Part shown: positions 9,101 through 9,660 of the stretch, piece after piece
How positions within the stretch are numbered: position 1 is the first letter of the stretch
Layout of the letters: each line of letters begins with the position of its first letter
From: Bacteroidales bacterium
GTDB lineage: Bacteria > Bacteroidota > Bacteroidia > Bacteroidales > ML635J-15
DNA length: 9,660 bases
NCBI GenBank assembly: GCA_007130555.1
Contig: SLSH01000201.1
Span: forward strand, 1 to 9,660
Direction: 5' to 3'
Notes under the pieces: generated by a model
Told to the model about the DNA's origin: nothing
The model's database searches: none
Seen by the model: only the letters and a program-made list of their open reading frames with translations
Program-made: the position numbers and the translations under genes

Positions 9101-9549
9101 TTATTTCCACGAGGGAAATCGGATTTTTCGAGCAAATCGTTTATCATTCCCTGCAGTCCCATTTCGCGACCATCATCAGGAGAATAAATTCTTGCAATAC
9201 CATAATCATGTAATTCTTTAATTTCTTCGGGAAGGATAACTCCACCGCCGCCGCCGAAAATTTTTATATCCTCACGCTTACGTTCTTTTAATAAATCATA
9301 AATATATTTGTAAAATTCTATATGCCCACCTTGATATGAAGTTATTGCGACAGCCTGCACATCTTCCTGCACGGCACAATTTACAATTTCTTCGGCAGAA
9401 ATATTATGCCCGAGATGTATAATTTCAGCTCCGCTTGACTGGAGAATTCTCCGCATTATATTAATTGAAGCGTCATGTCCGTCAAAAAGAGATGTAGCCG
9501 TAACAATTCTTATGGAGTGTTTTGGTTTATAAACTTGTGTTTCCTGCAT
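6169..9549 (-). CDS. icmF: Fused isobutyryl-CoA mutase IcmF (B12-binding, G-protein chaperone, mutase)
   Basis: This adenosylcobalamin-dependent enzyme interconverts isobutyryl-CoA and n-butyryl-CoA and carries its own G-protein chaperone. Domain order in the 1126 residues is that of IcmF. The B12-binding domain (about 10-145) has LFDGHDAS with cobalt-ligand His25, TSYQGGH (70-76) and FGGGGGV (98-104). The MeaI/ArgK-type GTPase domain (about 190-430) has P-loop GTGGAGKS (203-210), DPSRRKSGGALLGDRIRM (235-252), ETSGIGQ (296-302) and NKFD (343-346). A charged helical linker spans about 440-515. The mutase barrel (about 540-1040) has SGYH (810-813), where Tyr812 and His813 match the catalytic Tyr/His of methylmalonyl-CoA mutase. 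Phe587 (RMFAG) and Gln775 (GQNT) replace the Tyr and Arg that bind the methylmalonyl carboxylate, which favours isobutyryl-CoA. The C-terminus ends in GGQYRRNM, as I recall is typical for the family. All key motifs are intact. The initial ATG lacks a Shine-Dalgarno. The gene is convergent with porW and appears to be monocistronic at its 3' end. Older annotations may call it methylmalonyl-CoA mutase. Confidence 0.95.
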   Translation of the reverse strand: MQETQVYKPKHSIRIVTATSLFDGHDASINIMRRILQSSGAEIIHLGHNISAEEIVNCAVQEDVQAVAITSYQGGHIEFYKYIYDLLKERKREDIKIFGGGGGVILPEEIKELHDYGIARIYSPDDGREMGLQGMINDLLEKSDFPRGNKIDFEIKDVIKGNFLSISRIISAFENYQDVFKHFIDNIEKEAENKKVPILGITGTGGAGKSSLVDEFVRRFLIEFPDKQIAIICVDPSRRKSGGALLGDRIRMNSINSPQVFVRSMATRQANLSLSKSVKNTVNILKSAKFDLIILETSGIGQADTEIVDHSDMTLYVMTPEYGAASQLEKIDMLDFADIVALNKFDKRGGMDALRDVKKQYQRNHKLFDEDMDKMPVYGTIASQFNDPGVNQLFYAVISLLKEKAGFETKTSEDLKFELSEKIHIIPPQRTRYLAEISETVREYNSSAEKQADIAQKLYGITKSIQLLKQSNSPENEKTIENLEKLYAECSNHLNSENKKILEDWETKVKAYKNEHFVFKVRDKEIKIETHTKSLSNLNIPKISLPKYQAWGDILKWNLIENVPGEFPFTAGVFPFKREGEDPTRMFAGEGAPERTNKRFHYVSRGMPAKRLSTAFDSVTLYGFDPDLRPDIYGKIGNSGVSICCLDDMKKLYSGFNLADSKTSVSMTINGPAAIMVGFFMNAAIDQQCELYIKEKGIEKEVEQKIKDIYKEKKTKRPQYHGELPEGNEGLGLMLLGVTGDQVLPADVYEKIKTETISVVRGTVQADILKEDQGQNTCIFSTDFSLRLMGDVQEYFTDNNVRNFYSVSISGYHIAEAGANPISQLAFTLANGFTYVEYYLQRGMDINKFAPNLSFFFSNGTDVEFSVIGRVARTIWAKAIKHKYKGNARSQQLKYHIQTSGRSLHAQEIDFNDIRTTLQALYAIYDNCNSLHTNAYDEAITTPTEESVRRALAIQLIINNELGLSKNQNPNQGSFIIEELTELVEEAILSEFEKISERGGVLGAMETGYQRSKIQEESMHYEKLKHTGELPIIGVNTFLSSTGSPTIIKGEVIRSTEEEKKNQLEMLTELHKSNREQSDIMLKELQNTAVQNNNIFEKLMEVCKYSSLGQITKALFNVGGQYRRNM

Positions 9550-9576
9550 AACTCAATATTTTTTTTATTTTATGTG

Positions 9577-9608
9577 CAATATTATAAAAAATATTAAAAT
9601 AACAAAAA
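9577..9608 (-). promoter_or_regulatory. Possible Bacteroidota-type promoter for icmF
   Basis: On the minus strand, TTTTTG (9608-9603) is followed after 18 bases by TAATATTG (9584-9577). This is one mismatch from the Bacteroidota -7 consensus TAnnTTTG, with an acceptable distance to the -33 TTTG/TTG element. A start a few bases downstream would give a leader of roughly 20 bases before the icmF ATG. The region is extremely AT-rich, so chance matches are likely and this is tentative. Nothing else recognisable lies in 9550-9660; no B12-box is seen in what is available. Confidence 0.35.
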
Positions 9609-9660
9609 TGAAACATAGATAATTTCAAAATCAGTTAGTTTTATTTTTTCCGAATTTTTA

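Noticed and set aside
9242..9256. Short CCG trinucleotide repeat
   Set aside because: It encodes the glycine run FGGGGGV of the B12-binding domain, a family-typical motif, so it is coding constraint rather than a microsatellite of interest.
9554..9595. Repeated AATATT / CAATATT words as an operator
   Set aside because: Three copies occur in a region that is almost entirely A and T; the word is palindromic and expected by chance, with no regular spacing.
9550..9660. Cobalamin riboswitch upstream of the B12-dependent icmF
   Set aside because: No B12-box-like element is visible and the 111 bases are nearly all A/T; the region is also cut by the window edge, so a longer leader cannot be fully excluded.

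Overview
This is an ordinary chromosomal segment of a low-GC (about one third GC by eye) member of the Bacteroidota. Three things point there: a DUF4270-type lipoprotein directly in front of glmS, a PorW/SprE-type lipoprotein of the type IX secretion system (T9SS), which is essentially confined to this phylum, and start regions without a canonical Shine-Dalgarno. I cannot place it below phylum level from sequence alone.

Layout: the left 5.9 kb holds three plus-strand genes: a DUF4270 outer-membrane-type lipoprotein (13-1278), glmS (1284-3137, 5 bases later) and, 66 bases on, a 903-residue TPR lipoprotein recognised as PorW/SprE (3204-5915, TTG start). A 253-base convergent intergenic region (5916-6168) contains one strong and one weaker stem-loop. 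Both have T-tracts oriented to terminate the minus-strand transcript. The right 3.4 kb is a single minus-strand gene (9549-6169) for IcmF, the fused B12-dependent isobutyryl-CoA mutase. It carries its own B12-binding domain, G-protein chaperone domain and mutase barrel in one polypeptide. A plausible Bacteroidota-type promoter lies in the last 111 bases.

How they fit together: GlmS makes glucosamine-6-phosphate for peptidoglycan and LPS, and its two neighbours are predicted envelope lipoproteins, one of them a T9SS component. The plus-strand cluster is therefore envelope-themed and probably at least partly cotranscribed. IcmF is a separate metabolic unit that interconverts isobutyryl-CoA and n-butyryl-CoA and links branched-chain and straight-chain acyl-CoA metabolism.

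I found no mobile element, CRISPR array, RNA gene, defence system or evident novel system. The items most worth a second look are the DUF4270-glmS-porW linkage, the substrate-defining residue pair in IcmF, and a short coding-like stretch in another frame just after icmF.
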